The notes beneath the pieces were generated by a model. It was not told the DNA's origin, did no database searches, and saw only the letters and a program-made list of their open reading frames with translations. Of a stretch of DNA of 64,000 nt, positions 19,594 through 28,510 are shown piece after piece; within the stretch, counting starts at the first letter, position 1, and every line of letters begins with the position of its first letter. The translations under genes were made by a program, and so were the position numbers. The stretch spans positions 4,030,001 through 4,094,000 of the forward strand of contig JACJDG010000003.1 in NCBI GenBank assembly GCA_016432725.1, read 5' to 3'. Source of the stretch: Streptomyces sp. DHE7-1. GTDB taxonomy: Bacteria > Actinomycetota > Actinomycetes > Streptomycetales > Streptomycetaceae.

Positions 19594-20220
19594 TCACGGG
19601 GACGGCGTCCAGCGGGGTGCCGTCCTGGCCCAGGCCGCGTCCCACGCGGCGAGGTTGTGCCGCCGCACGGCGAGGGCCGCGGTGCCGTAGGCGGCCGCGC
19701 CGGCGCCGGCGGTGGCCAGGACCGCGCAGACCGCCCAGCCCATGCCGCGGGAGCGGATCTCCGCCGCGGTCGGCGGCGCCCCGGTGATCTCCCCGTTCCG
19801 GTCGGCCCAGACGCGCACGGTGCTGCCCGCGCGCAGCCCGGGCTCGACCTCGGTGCGCACCGTCCGGGTGCGGCCGTCGGGACCGTCGACGAGGACCCGT
19901 GCCGGGTACCGCGTCCGCCGGGCCTCCGCCGAGCCCGGCTCGGGGTGGCGCGGCACGTCCCGGAGCAGGACCGCGGTGGCCGGCCGCCGGGTCTCGGCCT
20001 GGTGCTGTGCGGTGCGGGCGTAGTGCCGCCGGGCGGCGTCGCCGGTCAGCAGGGCGACGACGGGGGCGGCCACGAGCACGGCCGCCAGCAGGCCGATGCC
20101 GAGCCACCCCTGGAGCAGGTCGGAGCGGCGGCGCAGGGGGTTCGCCCGCAGCCGCCACAGCGCGACCCGGGGAAGGTCCTCGGGAGGCCGCTGTGCGGAC
20201 GGGGGGACGCGGCCGGCCAA
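19594..20220 (-). CDS. Rv1733c-like two-helix membrane protein
   Basis: 208 residues. The segment VALWRLRANPLRRRSDLLQGWLG followed by a helix, an extracytoplasmic domain (about 70-150) and a second helix near 165-185 is the Rv1733c-family plan. M. tuberculosis Rv1733c belongs to the dormancy (DosR) regulon; that link is known for the family, not shown here. The start is TTG because a perfect AAGGAGGT lies 4 nt upstream; no ATG or GTG fits as well. Follows the MreB-like gene in the same direction with a 43-nt gap. Confidence 0.8.
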   Translation of the reverse strand: MAGRVPPSAQRPPEDLPRVALWRLRANPLRRRSDLLQGWLGIGLLAAVLVAAPVVALLTGDAARRHYARTAQHQAETRRPATAVLLRDVPRHPEPGSAEARRTRYPARVLVDGPDGRTRTVRTEVEPGLRAGSTVRVWADRNGEITGAPPTAAEIRSRGMGWAVCAVLATAGAGAAAYGTAALAVRRHNLAAWDAAWARTAPRWTPSP

Positions 20221-20232
20221 GGCGACCTCCTT
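20221..20232 (-). promoter_or_regulatory. perfect Shine-Dalgarno deciding a TTG start
   Basis: Minus strand AAGGAGGTCGCC immediately precedes TTG at 20220. The 8-nt anti-SD match and short spacing make the TTG start convincing. Confidence 0.75.
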
Positions 20233-20263
20233 CCGGTGGCGGGACGGCGCACGCCAGGGCGGG

Positions 20264-21088
20264 CTAACCGGGGTGCGGACCGGGTGGCAGCAGCGCGCCG
20301 GCACCGGTCGTGGCGGGGTGGCGGTGGGCCGCTTCGAGGAGTCTCGCGGCACCGCGCACCGCGGCGGTGTGCGGTGCCGGGACGACGCGGAGCGGCACGT
20401 CCCGCCGGCCGGTGAGCCGGTGGGTGATCTCGGGCCGCAGGGCACCGCCGCCCGCCAGCAGGGGGCCGCGGCGCAGCGCGTCGAGGGTGGCGGAGGTGCG
20501 GTCCTGCCGCAGCATCGCGGTCACCATGACGACGACCGCGTCGCAGAGGTCCGAGGGCGGCACGGTGTCGAGGTCGCCGGTGCCCAGCGCGGTGCGGCGG
20601 GCGTCGACGACGGCGCCGTCGGACAGCAGCACCACCTCGGTGAGGTGGGCGCCGATGTCCACCACGAGCACCGGACGGGTCTGGTCCGCGCCGGCCGCCA
20701 GCGCGACGGCCCGGGCGCCGGGCACGGTCAGCACGGCGCGCGGACGCAGCACGCTCACGGCGGTGCGGGCCGCCTCCCGGTAGGCCACGCCGTCCAGGAC
20801 CGGGGCGGTGACGACGACCAGCGGCCGGGCCAGGCGCGGCAGCCGGTCCGTGAGCAGCCGCTCCAGCATCCTCGCGCAGCCCGGGGTGTCGACGATGGTG
20901 CCCCGCTGGACGGGGTGGACCGCGCCGGTGCCGGGGAAGGTGACCGTGGGCACGTCGAGGACCAGTCCACGGCCGGCGATCCAGGCGCGGGTGCGGGCGC
21001 TGCCCAGGTCGAGGGCGACCCCGCAGCACCGGCGGCACCGGGGCCAGGGCCGGTGCCCGGTGCCGCCGGGGCGCGGGACGGCGGTCAT
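20264..21088 (-). CDS. MreB-like actin/Hsp70-fold protein
   Basis: 274 residues with the ASKHA ATP-binding layout: phosphate-1 motif GVALDLGSARTRAW, phosphate-2 motif VLVVDIGAHLTEVVLL and adenosine motif GPLLAGGGALRPEI. Shorter than genuine MreB (about 340) and divergent, so it is a paralogue rather than the rod-shape protein. ATG at 21088 overlaps the stop of the upstream DksA-like gene (ATGA), showing translational coupling. Role unknown; the operon context suggests a stress or dormancy function. Confidence 0.8.
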   Translation of the reverse strand: MTAVPRPGGTGHRPWPRCRRCCGVALDLGSARTRAWIAGRGLVLDVPTVTFPGTGAVHPVQRGTIVDTPGCARMLERLLTDRLPRLARPLVVVTAPVLDGVAYREAARTAVSVLRPRAVLTVPGARAVALAAGADQTRPVLVVDIGAHLTEVVLLSDGAVVDARRTALGTGDLDTVPPSDLCDAVVVMVTAMLRQDRTSATLDALRRGPLLAGGGALRPEITHRLTGRRDVPLRVVPAPHTAAVRGAARLLEAAHRHPATTGAGALLPPGPHPG

Positions 21089-21507
21089 CGGCCGGTTTCC
21101 CGGTCCTGCTGGCAGCGCGCGCAGTAGCGGGCCTGCGGCACTATCAGCAGCCGCTCGCGGTCGATGGGCCGCCGGCACAGGTGGCAGGCGCCGTAGCGGC
21201 CCTGGTCCATGCGCTCGAGCGCCGCGACGACGTCGGTGAGGACCATGCGGGCGGAGGCGGCGAGCTTGACGTGCACCTCGACCTGCCCGGCACCGCCCTG
21301 CCGCAGCAGGTCGTCGGTGCGGGACGGGACGGCGGACGCGATCTGCGTCAGCTGCTCCTGGCGGAACAGGCGCTGCTCGTGCAGGTTCTCGCGCAGCGCG
21401 GCGACGTCCTCGGCCGACAGGTGCGGGTGCGGGCGCGGCGCGTGCCCCGCGCGGACACGCGGCTCGGTGTCGTGCGTTTCCGGGTCGCCGATGATCTGGT
21501 GGGTCAC
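21085..21507 (-). CDS. TraR/DksA-type zinc finger protein (first of pair)
   Basis: 140 residues. C-terminal four-cysteine zinc finger CHLCRRPIDRERL ... CARC, preceded by a coiled-coil region as in DksA. Known family members bind the RNA polymerase secondary channel and alter transcription; the acidic tip residues of E. coli DksA cannot be aligned confidently. GTG at 21507 is chosen because AAGGGG lies 7 nt upstream; GTG at 21510 is adjacent. Same operon as a second DksA-like gene and the MreB-like gene. Confidence 0.85.
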   Translation of the reverse strand: MTHQIIGDPETHDTEPRVRAGHAPRPHPHLSAEDVAALRENLHEQRLFRQEQLTQIASAVPSRTDDLLRQGGAGQVEVHVKLAASARMVLTDVVAALERMDQGRYGACHLCRRPIDRERLLIVPQARYCARCQQDRETGR

Positions 21508-21578
21508 CACTTCACCCCTTGGGCAGAGCGGAACGGGAGGCGGGTCGGGGGGACGGGGGACGGGGGAGGGCGCCGGGG

Positions 21579-21905
21579 TCAGGGAGCGACGCGCCGGCAG
21601 CCGACGCAGTGCCGGGTGTAGGGCAGGATCTCCAGCCGCTCCACCGGCACGGGCTTGGCGCAGTTCTCGCAGGTTCCGTAGGTCCCCGCCGCGACGCGGT
21701 CGAAGGCGTCGTCGATCTCCTTCAGCACCCGTTCGATGGCGGTCCGCTGTGCGGACATCAGCTGGTCGTCCGCCGGGTGCCCGCTCTCGTTCACCGCCTC
21801 CAGCTGGACCAGCCGGGCGCCGCGCGCGTGTTCCAGGCGCCGGCGGGCCTCGTGGTCGGTGAGGCTGCGCAGGTGGCCGTCGGCGGCGGGAGTCTCGGTC
21901 GACAT
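21579..21905 (-). CDS. TraR/DksA-type zinc finger protein (second of pair)
   Basis: 108 residues with a four-cysteine finger CENCAKPVPVERLEI ... CVGC and an acidic helical stretch upstream. ATG at 21905 has SD GGGAAG. First gene of the minus-strand operon: two DksA-like proteins, MreB-like protein, Rv1733c-like protein. It diverges from a NarL-type kinase gene; the 306-bp region between them (21906-22211) must hold both promoters, but I could not pick clear boxes. Confidence 0.87.
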   Translation of the reverse strand: MSTETPAADGHLRSLTDHEARRRLEHARGARLVQLEAVNESGHPADDQLMSAQRTAIERVLKEIDDAFDRVAAGTYGTCENCAKPVPVERLEILPYTRHCVGCRRVAP

Positions 21906-22211
21906 GGTGCTTCCCTCTCTCGGTCCCGGACGGTTCGGGTGCCCGGGCGGTCGGTCCTCGGGCACTGCCTCGACCCTCGCCGTTCCCGCCGCCCCTGCCC
22001 ATCGGGCGCGGACCCCATTTACCGAGCGTCACCGGCCCGGTCCGATCCGGACATGGGTGGCGGCCGCCCGGGAAAATGGGCCGCGCGCCCCATCGCTCCG
22101 GCGTGCCGGCGGCGGGCAGGCTGGGGGGAGGCCAGGGCGGCGGCCCGTCCGGGGCGACCGATGCCCGACAGTGGAGGCAGGCCGCGGTGCGAGAAGGAGG
22201 AGTACGTCCCG

Positions 22212-23165
22212 GTGTCCCTGTTCTGGCGGATCTTCGGACTCAACGCCGTGGTGCTCGGTACGGCCACGGCACTGCTGCTGTGGGCTCCGGTGACCGTCTC
22301 CGTTCCGGTCGTGCTGACCGAGGCCGTGATCCTGCTCGGCGGTCTGGCGGTGATGCTGGTCGCCAACGCCGGCCTGCTGCGCTGGGGTCTGGCCCCGCTC
22401 GACCGGCTGACGAAGCTGATGACCACCGTGGACCTGCTCCGGCCCGGCCAGCGGCTGCCCGCGCAGGGCGGCGCCGAGGTCGCCGAGCTGATCAGCGCCT
22501 TCAACGCGATGCTGGAGCGGCTGGAGCAGGAACGCGCCACCAGCAGCGCCCGCGCCCTGTTCGCGCAGGAGGCCGAACGCCGCCGGATCGCGCAGGAACT
22601 GCACGACGAGGTGGGGCAGAGCATGACCGCGATCCTGCTCGCCCTGAAACGCGCCGCCGACCAGGCCGGTGAGCCGCTGCGCGGCGAACTGCACCAGATG
22701 CAGGAGATCACCCGGGAGAGCCTGGACGAGGTGCGCCGCCTGGTGCGCCGGCTGCGGCCGGGCGTGCTGGACGACCTGGGGCTGGTCAGCGCGCTGACCT
22801 CGCTCACCGAGGACTTCGCCGCGCACACCGGGCTGCAGGTGCAGCGCCGTTTCGACGCCGACCTGCCCGCCCTGGAGCCGGAGACCGAACTGGTCTTCTA
22901 CCGGGTGGCCCAGGAGAGCCTGACCAACGCCGCCCGGCACGCGGAGGCCGAACGCGTCGTCGTGGCCCTGCGCCACGCCGGGGACACGGTGGAACTGGCC
23001 GTCACCGACGACGGCTGCGGCATCGGGGCCGCCCGCGAGGGCGCCGGCATCCGCGGCATGCGCGAGCGGGCCCTGCTCATCGGGGCCCGCATCGACATCA
23101 CCCCCGCGCCCGGTGCGGGCACCCAGGTGCGGCTCACCGCACCCGTTCCCAGGAAGCAGCCGTGA
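22212..23165 (+). CDS. NarL-type sensor histidine kinase
   Basis: 317 residues: two membrane helices (about 5-28 and 34-57) with almost no loop between them, a HAMP domain (about 60-110), the HisKA_3 phosphoacceptor His in RRIAQELHDEVGQS, and a HATPase domain with NAARHAEAE and DDGCGIG. The very short extracytoplasmic loop suggests sensing within or near the membrane. The GTG start has GGAGGAG about 10 nt upstream. Stop overlaps the response regulator start (GTGA). Confidence 0.92.
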   Translation: MSLFWRIFGLNAVVLGTATALLLWAPVTVSVPVVLTEAVILLGGLAVMLVANAGLLRWGLAPLDRLTKLMTTVDLLRPGQRLPAQGGAEVAELISAFNAMLERLEQERATSSARALFAQEAERRRIAQELHDEVGQSMTAILLALKRAADQAGEPLRGELHQMQEITRESLDEVRRLVRRLRPGVLDDLGLVSALTSLTEDFAAHTGLQVQRRFDADLPALEPETELVFYRVAQESLTNAARHAEAERVVVALRHAGDTVELAVTDDGCGIGAAREGAGIRGMRERALLIGARIDITPAPGAGTQVRLTAPVPRKQP

Positions 23166-23827
23166 CCATGCCCGCAGCCACCCCGATCCGCATCCTCCTC
23201 GCCGACGACCACGCGCTGGTCCGGCGCGGAGTGCGGCTCATCCTCGACCAGGAGCCGGACCTGGAGGTGGTCGCCGAGGCGGGCGACGGCGCGGAGGCCA
23301 TCGCGATGGCGCGTACGCACGACGTCGACCTCGCCGTGCTGGACATCGCCATGCCCCGGCTGACCGGACTGCAGGCCACCCGGGAGCTGATCGCGCTGAA
23401 GCCGGGGCTGCGCGTCCTGATGCTCACGATGCACGACAACGAGCAGTACTTCTTCCAGGCCCTGAAGGCCGGTGCCTCCGGCTACGTGCTGAAGTCCGTC
23501 GCCGACCGGGACCTGGTCGCCGCCTGCCGGGCCGCCATGCGGGACGAGCCCTTCCTCTACCCGGGGGCGGTCACCGCCCTCATCCGCAACTACCTGGACC
23601 GGGTGCGGCACGGCGAGGAGACGCCGGACCAGATCCTCACCCCGCGCGAGGAGGAGGTCCTCAAGCTGGTCGCGGAGGGGCACTCCTCCAAGGAGATCGC
23701 CGGGATCCTCTTCATCAGCGTCAAGACCGTGCAGCGCCACCGCGCCAACCTGCTGCAGAAGCTCGGTCTGCACGACCGCCTGGAACTCACCCGGTACGCC
23801 ATCCGCGCCGGCCTGGTCGAACCCTGA
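23162..23827 (+). CDS. NarL/FixJ-family response regulator
   Basis: 221 residues. Receiver with DD in LLADDHALV, phosphorylation Asp in LAVLDIAMP, Thr in LMLTMHD and Lys in YVLKSV; LuxR-type helix-turn-helix at the C-terminus (LTPREEEVLKLVAEGHSSKEIAGILFIS... region, residues about 157-215). Start GTG overlaps the kinase stop, although ATG two codons later (23168) is also possible. The pair stands between the DksA operon and secDF and may control either. Confidence 0.93.
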   Translation: MTMPAATPIRILLADDHALVRRGVRLILDQEPDLEVVAEAGDGAEAIAMARTHDVDLAVLDIAMPRLTGLQATRELIALKPGLRVLMLTMHDNEQYFFQALKAGASGYVLKSVADRDLVAACRAAMRDEPFLYPGAVTALIRNYLDRVRHGEETPDQILTPREEEVLKLVAEGHSSKEIAGILFISVKTVQRHRANLLQKLGLHDRLELTRYAIRAGLVEP

Positions 23828-23904
23828 CCCCGGACCCCGACCGCCCGGTGTCCCGGCCGCCAACTCCCCGGCCGGGCCCGGGCCCCCACGCCCGCCGGAG
23901 GCCC

Positions 23905-26136
23905 GTGTTGATCCGCTCCGCCCGGGTGAGGGCGCTGCTCGCCCTCACCGTGATCGCCGTTTCGCTGTACATCGCCCTCACCGTGCCGATCCGTCTCGGA
24001 CTCGATCTGCGCGGCGGCACCCAGATCGTGCTGCAGACGCGTTCCACCCCGACCGCCACCGCGGGCCGCGAGGCCACCGACCGCACCCTGGAGGTGCTGC
24101 GCGGGCGTATCGACGCGCTCGGCGTCGCCGAACCCGGCCTCGTCCGCTCCGGTGACGACCGGATCATCGTCGAACTCCCCGGGGTACGGGACCCGAAGCA
24201 GGCGGCCGAGGTACTGGGCCGCACCGCGCAGCTCACCATCCACCCCGTGGCCGGCACCGCCGCCGAGAGCGGGGGACGGGCCGGGGAGCGGGTCCTGCCC
24301 GACGACTCGGGCCGGCAACTGCGCCTCAGAGCGGCCGCCCTGACCGGACAGCAGGTCGAGGACGCCGCCGCCCGCTTCGACCAGGAGTCCGGTGCCGGAT
24401 GGCACATCGCCGTCGACTTCGGCGGCACCGGCCGCGCCGAGTGGGCCCGGCTGACCGGGGAGGCCGCCTGCCGGCCGCCGGGCGACCCCGGTCGCCGTGT
24501 CGCCATCGTCCTCGACGAAAGGATCATCTCGTCGCCGGAGGTCGACCCCTCGGTGGCGTGCGGCACCGGCATCACCGCCGGCTCCACGCGGATCACCGGC
24601 TCCTTCGGTGACGCCGAGGCCCGCGAACTGGCCCTGCTCATCAAGGGCGGTGCCCTGCCGGTGGCCGTGGAGACGGTGGAGCAGCGCACGGTCGGTCCCA
24701 CCCTGGGCGCCGAGGCGATCGCGGCCAGCACCTGGGCGGCACTCCTCGGCACCGGCCTGACCTCGCTGTTCGTCATCGCCGTCTACCGGCTGATGGGCCT
24801 GCTCGCGGCCCTCGCCCTGCTCTGCCACGGCCTGATCTCCTACGCCGCCCTGGCCGCCCTCGGCGCCACCCTGACCCTGCCGGGCCTGGCCGGGTTCGTC
24901 CTGGCGATCGGCATGGCCGTGGACGCCAACGTGCTCGTGTTCGAACGCGCCCGCGAGGAGCACGCCGCCCGGGAACGGCCGACCCCGCGCTCGGCGCTGA
25001 CCGCCGGTTTCCGCAACGCCTTCAGCGCGATCGCCGACTCCAACATCACCACCCTGATCGCGGCGGCCCTGCTGTTCCTCCTCGCCTCGGGACCGGTACG
25101 CGGCTTCGGGGTCACCCTCGGCATCGGTGTGCTCGCCTCCATGGTCAGCGCCCTGCTGGTCACCCGGGTGCTCGCCGACCACTCCGCCTCCCGCCCGTGG
25201 CTGCGCGCGCGTCCGCACCTCAGCGGCATCGCCACCACCGGCCCGGTCCGTGACCGCCTGCTGCGCCGCGACCCGCAGCTCATGCGCCGGCCGCGCCGCT
25301 GGCTGGCCGCGTCCGCCGTGCTCCTCGCGCTCGCCGGGACCGGTATCGCGGTCCGCGGCCTGGACCTCGGCGTCGAGTTCACCGGCGGACGGCTCGCCGA
25401 GTACAGCACCGCCGCCCCGGTCGACCCGGACCGGGCCCGTGCCGCGCTCGCCGACGCCGGACTCCCCCGGGCAGTCGTCCAGTCCTCCGGCGACGGCCGG
25501 CTGACGGTCCGCACCGAAGCGCTGACCGACGCCCGAGCGGCCGAGGTGACCCGGACGATCGGCGCCCTCGGGGGCGGGGCGGACCGGATCCGCGACGAAC
25601 TCATCGGCCCGAGCCTCGGCGAGGAACTGCGCCGCAACGCCCTGATCGCGCTCGGCCTGGCCCTCGGCGCCCAACTCCTCTACCTGGCGGCCCGCTTCCG
25701 CTGGGTGCTCGGCACCGCCGCGGTCACCGCGCTGGCCCACGACGTACTCGTCCTGCTGGGCGTCTTCGCCTGGCTCGGCAAGCCTGTGGACGGCGTGTTC
25801 CTCGCCGCCCTGCTCACCGTCGTCGGCTACTCGGTGAACGACTCCGTCGTGGTCTTCGACCGCATCCGCGAGCTGCGCCGGCGCCACCGCGGCTCACCGC
25901 CGCACCGGGTCACGAACCAGGCGATCCTGCAGACGCTGCCCCGCACCGTGAACACCGGCATGGGAGCCGCGCTCATCCTCACCGCACTGGCCGTCCTCGG
26001 CGGAGACTCCCTCACCGACTTCGCCCTCGCCCTGCTCATCGGGCTCGCGGTCGGCACCTGGTCCTCGGTCTTCGTCGCCGCGCCCGTGGCCGTCGAACTC
26101 CAGCACCGGACCGGCGGGCTGCGGGACGCGGGCTGA
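23905..26136 (+). CDS. fused SecDF-type protein-export membrane protein
   Basis: About 743 residues containing a complete SecD half followed by a SecF half. Each has its first helix, a periplasmic domain and five further helices. Visible family motifs are GLDLRGGTQIVL (SecD D1), the D4 region GMAVDANVLVFER, and for SecF the GLDLGVEFTGGRL and NDSVVVFDRIRE motifs. SecDF uses proton flow to pull secreted proteins out of the translocon. Streptomycetes usually carry separate secD and secF near ruvB plus a fused paralogue; this looks like the paralogue. GGAGG is only 3 nt from GTG 23905 but 6 nt from TTG 23908, so TTG may be the real start. Confidence 0.92.
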   Translation: MLIRSARVRALLALTVIAVSLYIALTVPIRLGLDLRGGTQIVLQTRSTPTATAGREATDRTLEVLRGRIDALGVAEPGLVRSGDDRIIVELPGVRDPKQAAEVLGRTAQLTIHPVAGTAAESGGRAGERVLPDDSGRQLRLRAAALTGQQVEDAAARFDQESGAGWHIAVDFGGTGRAEWARLTGEAACRPPGDPGRRVAIVLDERIISSPEVDPSVACGTGITAGSTRITGSFGDAEARELALLIKGGALPVAVETVEQRTVGPTLGAEAIAASTWAALLGTGLTSLFVIAVYRLMGLLAALALLCHGLISYAALAALGATLTLPGLAGFVLAIGMAVDANVLVFERAREEHAARERPTPRSALTAGFRNAFSAIADSNITTLIAAALLFLLASGPVRGFGVTLGIGVLASMVSALLVTRVLADHSASRPWLRARPHLSGIATTGPVRDRLLRRDPQLMRRPRRWLAASAVLLALAGTGIAVRGLDLGVEFTGGRLAEYSTAAPVDPDRARAALADAGLPRAVVQSSGDGRLTVRTEALTDARAAEVTRTIGALGGGADRIRDELIGPSLGEELRRNALIALGLALGAQLLYLAARFRWVLGTAAVTALAHDVLVLLGVFAWLGKPVDGVFLAALLTVVGYSVNDSVVVFDRIRELRRRHRGSPPHRVTNQAILQTLPRTVNTGMGAALILTALAVLGGDSLTDFALALLIGLAVGTWSSVFVAAPVAVELQHRTGGLRDAG

Positions 26137-26141
26137 GGAGC

Positions 26142-26164
26142 GCCGGCGGCACACCGCCGCCGGC
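26142..26164 (+). terminator. hairpin after secDF
   Basis: GCCGGCGGC and GCCGCCGGC flank a 5-nt loop (9-bp stem) a few bases after the SecDF stop. No T tract. Confidence 0.4.
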
Positions 26165-26249
26165 ACTCCCCGCCGGCACCCGCGGGCCCCGCGCGGGGCG
26201 TACCGGAGCCGTAGCACCGCCGGCGCTCCCGCGCCCGCCCCGCGCGGGC

Positions 26250-26255
26250 TAGGAT
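26250..26255 (+). promoter_or_regulatory. putative -10 box of the ECF41 gene
   Basis: TAGGAT ending 8 nt before the ATG; no SD, so the transcript may be leaderless or nearly so. Confidence 0.35.
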
Positions 26256-26263
26256 CCGGGACC

Positions 26264-27208
26264 ATGGCGCTGACCGTGCACGACGTGGACCGGTTCGAGG
26301 CGTCCAGGCCGCGCCTCGAGGCCATCGCCTACCGCCTGCTCGGCTCGGCGGCCGAGGCGGAGGACGCCGTGCAGGAGACGTTCCTGCGCTGGCAGGCCGC
26401 CGACACCGGCCGTGTCGAGGTGCCCGAGGCCTGGCTGACGAAGGTGCTCACCAACCTGTGCCTCAACCAGCTCACCTCGGCCCGCGCGCGGCGCGAGACG
26501 TACGTGGGCCAGTGGCTGCCCGAGCCGCTGCTCGCCGGGGACCCGATGCTCGGCCCGGCCGACACCGCCGAGCAGCGCGAGTCGGTGTCGTACGCGGTCC
26601 TCACCCTGCTGGAGCGGCTGTCCCCCAACGAGCGCGCGGTGTACGTGCTGCGGGAGGCGTTCGACTACCCGCACCGGGAGATCGCCGAGATCCTCGACCT
26701 GACCGAGGCGGCCAGCCAGCAGATCTTCCACCGCGCCAAGAAGCACGTCGCGGAGGGCAGGGCCCGCACCGAGATCGACGAGTCCGCCGCCCGGCGGATC
26801 GTGGAGGAGTTCCTCGCGGCGGCCACCAGCGGCCGTACCGAGCCCCTGGTGCGGCTGCTCACCCAGGACGCCGTCGCGATCGGCGACGGCGGCGGCAAGG
26901 TCCCGGCCCGCACCAAGGCGTTCGAGGGCGCCCTCGCGGTCGCGAAGTTCATGCGCGGTCTGTTCAAGCCCGGCAAGGCCAAGCGGGACCTGGTCGGCGG
27001 CTCGCCCGAGATCCACGTGGCGACGGCCAACGGCGGCCCCGCCGTCGTGGTGGTCCTCGACGGCCGGGTCATCGGCGTGCTGTGCCTGGAGGTCACCGCC
27101 GACGGCATCGCCGCGTTCCGCAGTCAGGCCAACCCCGACAAGCTCGAACGCGCGACCGAGCACTGGGCGGCCACCGACCACGGGGAACCCCTGCTCACCA
27201 TCTTCTGA
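26264..27208 (+). CDS. ECF41-family (SigJ-like) sigma factor with SnoaL-like C-terminal domain
   Basis: 314 residues: region 2 (about 12-80, AEAEDAVQETFLRW), region 4 (about 108-160) and a C-terminal SnoaL-like domain (about 180-300) with GDGGGKV and NPDKL, both diagnostic for ECF41. In this family the C-terminal domain acts as a built-in regulator. The oxidoreductase gene 93 nt downstream fits the known pairing of ECF41 genes with single oxidoreductase, epimerase or decarboxylase genes. It is a paralogue of the truncated factor at the left edge of the window. Confidence 0.92.
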   Translation: MALTVHDVDRFEASRPRLEAIAYRLLGSAAEAEDAVQETFLRWQAADTGRVEVPEAWLTKVLTNLCLNQLTSARARRETYVGQWLPEPLLAGDPMLGPADTAEQRESVSYAVLTLLERLSPNERAVYVLREAFDYPHREIAEILDLTEAASQQIFHRAKKHVAEGRARTEIDESAARRIVEEFLAAATSGRTEPLVRLLTQDAVAIGDGGGKVPARTKAFEGALAVAKFMRGLFKPGKAKRDLVGGSPEIHVATANGGPAVVVVLDGRVIGVLCLEVTADGIAAFRSQANPDKLERATEHWAATDHGEPLLTIF

Positions 27209-27239
27209 GTCGGATGTGACCCGCTTCACATCCCGAACC

Positions 27240-27267
27240 TGTCAGGAAACGGCGGGCCGCCCGGTTC
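27240..27267 (+). promoter_or_regulatory. candidate ECF41-dependent promoter of the oxidoreductase
   Basis: TGTCAGG (27240-27246), a 16-nt spacer, then GGTTC (27263-27267). Published ECF41 promoters read TGTCACA-N16-CGTC; the -35 matches five of seven bases and the spacing is the same. The -10 match is partial. Confidence 0.4.
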
Positions 27268-27301
27268 AAGGGGCGAATCCGCTGAAGACAGGAGCAGGGA
27301 C

Positions 27302-28498
27302 ATGCAGCACCGCATCGTCGTCCTCGGAGCCGGATACGCCGGGGCCATCGCCGCCGGACGCCTCGCCAGGCGGCTGCGCCCCGAAGACGTCGCCATCACC
27401 CTCGTCAACGCCGAGCCCGACTTCGTCGAGCGCGTCCGGATGCACCAGCTCGCCGCCGGTCAGGACCTGCGGCCCCGGCCCCTCGCCGAGATGTTCGCGG
27501 GCACCGGCGTGGAATTGCGCCTCGCGAAGGTCACCGGTGTCGACGCGGACCGCCGGACGGTGGCCGTCGAGACCGCGGCCGGTTCCGAGGAACTGGCGTA
27601 CGACACCCTCGTGTACGCCCTCGGCAGCGGCTGGAACGACCAGGGCGTCCCCGGCACCGCCGAGCACGCCCACGAGATCGCCGGCCGGGCCGGCGCGCTC
27701 CGGCTGCGCGAGCGGCTGGCCGGCCTGGAGGCGGGCCGGGCCGTGGTCGTGGTCGGCGGCGGCCTCACCGGCGTGGAGGCCGCGACCGAGATCGCGGAGG
27801 CCCGCCCGGACCTCGACGTCGCCCTCGCCGCCCACGGCGGTCTCGGCGACTGGCTCTCGCCCAAGGGCCGTCGGCACCTGCGGAAGGTCTTCGGCCGGCT
27901 CGGCATCACCGCGCACGAGCACACCTCCGTCACCGCCGTCGAGGCCGACCGGGTCGTGACCGCCGAGGGCGGGTCCGTCCCGGCCGCGGTCACCGTGTGG
28001 ACCACCGGCTTCGCCGTCCACCCGATCGCGCGGGCCACCACCCTGGAGGTCACCGACACCGGCCGGATCGTGGTCGACGGCACCATGCGCTCGGTGTCCC
28101 ACCCGGACGTGTACGCCGTCGGCGACGCGGCCATGGCGACGGGCGTCGCCGACAAGCCGCTGCGGATGTCCTGCGCCTCGGGGGTGCCCATGGCCTGGCA
28201 GGCCGCCGACGCCATCGCGGCCCGCCTGACCGGCGGCACACCGCCGGCCGTTCCGCTGCGCTACTTCAACCAGTGCGTCTCGCTCGGCCGCCGGGAGGGG
28301 CTGATCCAGTACGTCACCGGCGACGACCGGGCCGTCCGGGGCGCCCTGACCGGCCGGCTCGCGGCCTTCTACAAGGAACTGGTCTGCAAGGGCGCGGCCT
28401 GGGGCGTCGCCAACCCGACGCTCGGCGTCCCGAGCCGGCGCCGCCCCGTCGTGCGGCGGCCGGACCCGGCGGACCAGGCGGCCGAGGCGGTCGCCTGA
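27302..28498 (+). CDS. FAD-dependent NAD(P)/quinone oxidoreductase (NDH-2-like), ECF41 partner
   Basis: 398 residues. N-terminal FAD motif VVLGAGYAGAIAAGRL, second nucleotide-binding motif VVVVGGGLTGVEAATE (about residue 142), and a late FAD motif VYAVGDAA. This is the two-Rossmann plan of pyridine nucleotide-disulfide and type II NADH dehydrogenases; no redox-active Cys pair is seen, so NDH-2 or ferredoxin-reductase-like activity is more likely than disulfide reduction. SD-like GGAGCAGGGA precedes the ATG. It stands alone after the ECF41 sigma gene and ends at a strong hairpin. Confidence 0.88.
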   Translation: MQHRIVVLGAGYAGAIAAGRLARRLRPEDVAITLVNAEPDFVERVRMHQLAAGQDLRPRPLAEMFAGTGVELRLAKVTGVDADRRTVAVETAAGSEELAYDTLVYALGSGWNDQGVPGTAEHAHEIAGRAGALRLRERLAGLEAGRAVVVVGGGLTGVEAATEIAEARPDLDVALAAHGGLGDWLSPKGRRHLRKVFGRLGITAHEHTSVTAVEADRVVTAEGGSVPAAVTVWTTGFAVHPIARATTLEVTDTGRIVVDGTMRSVSHPDVYAVGDAAMATGVADKPLRMSCASGVPMAWQAADAIAARLTGGTPPAVPLRYFNQCVSLGRREGLIQYVTGDDRAVRGALTGRLAAFYKELVCKGAAWGVANPTLGVPSRRRPVVRRPDPADQAAEAVA

Positions 28499-28510
28499 CC
28501 GGGGCGCGGG

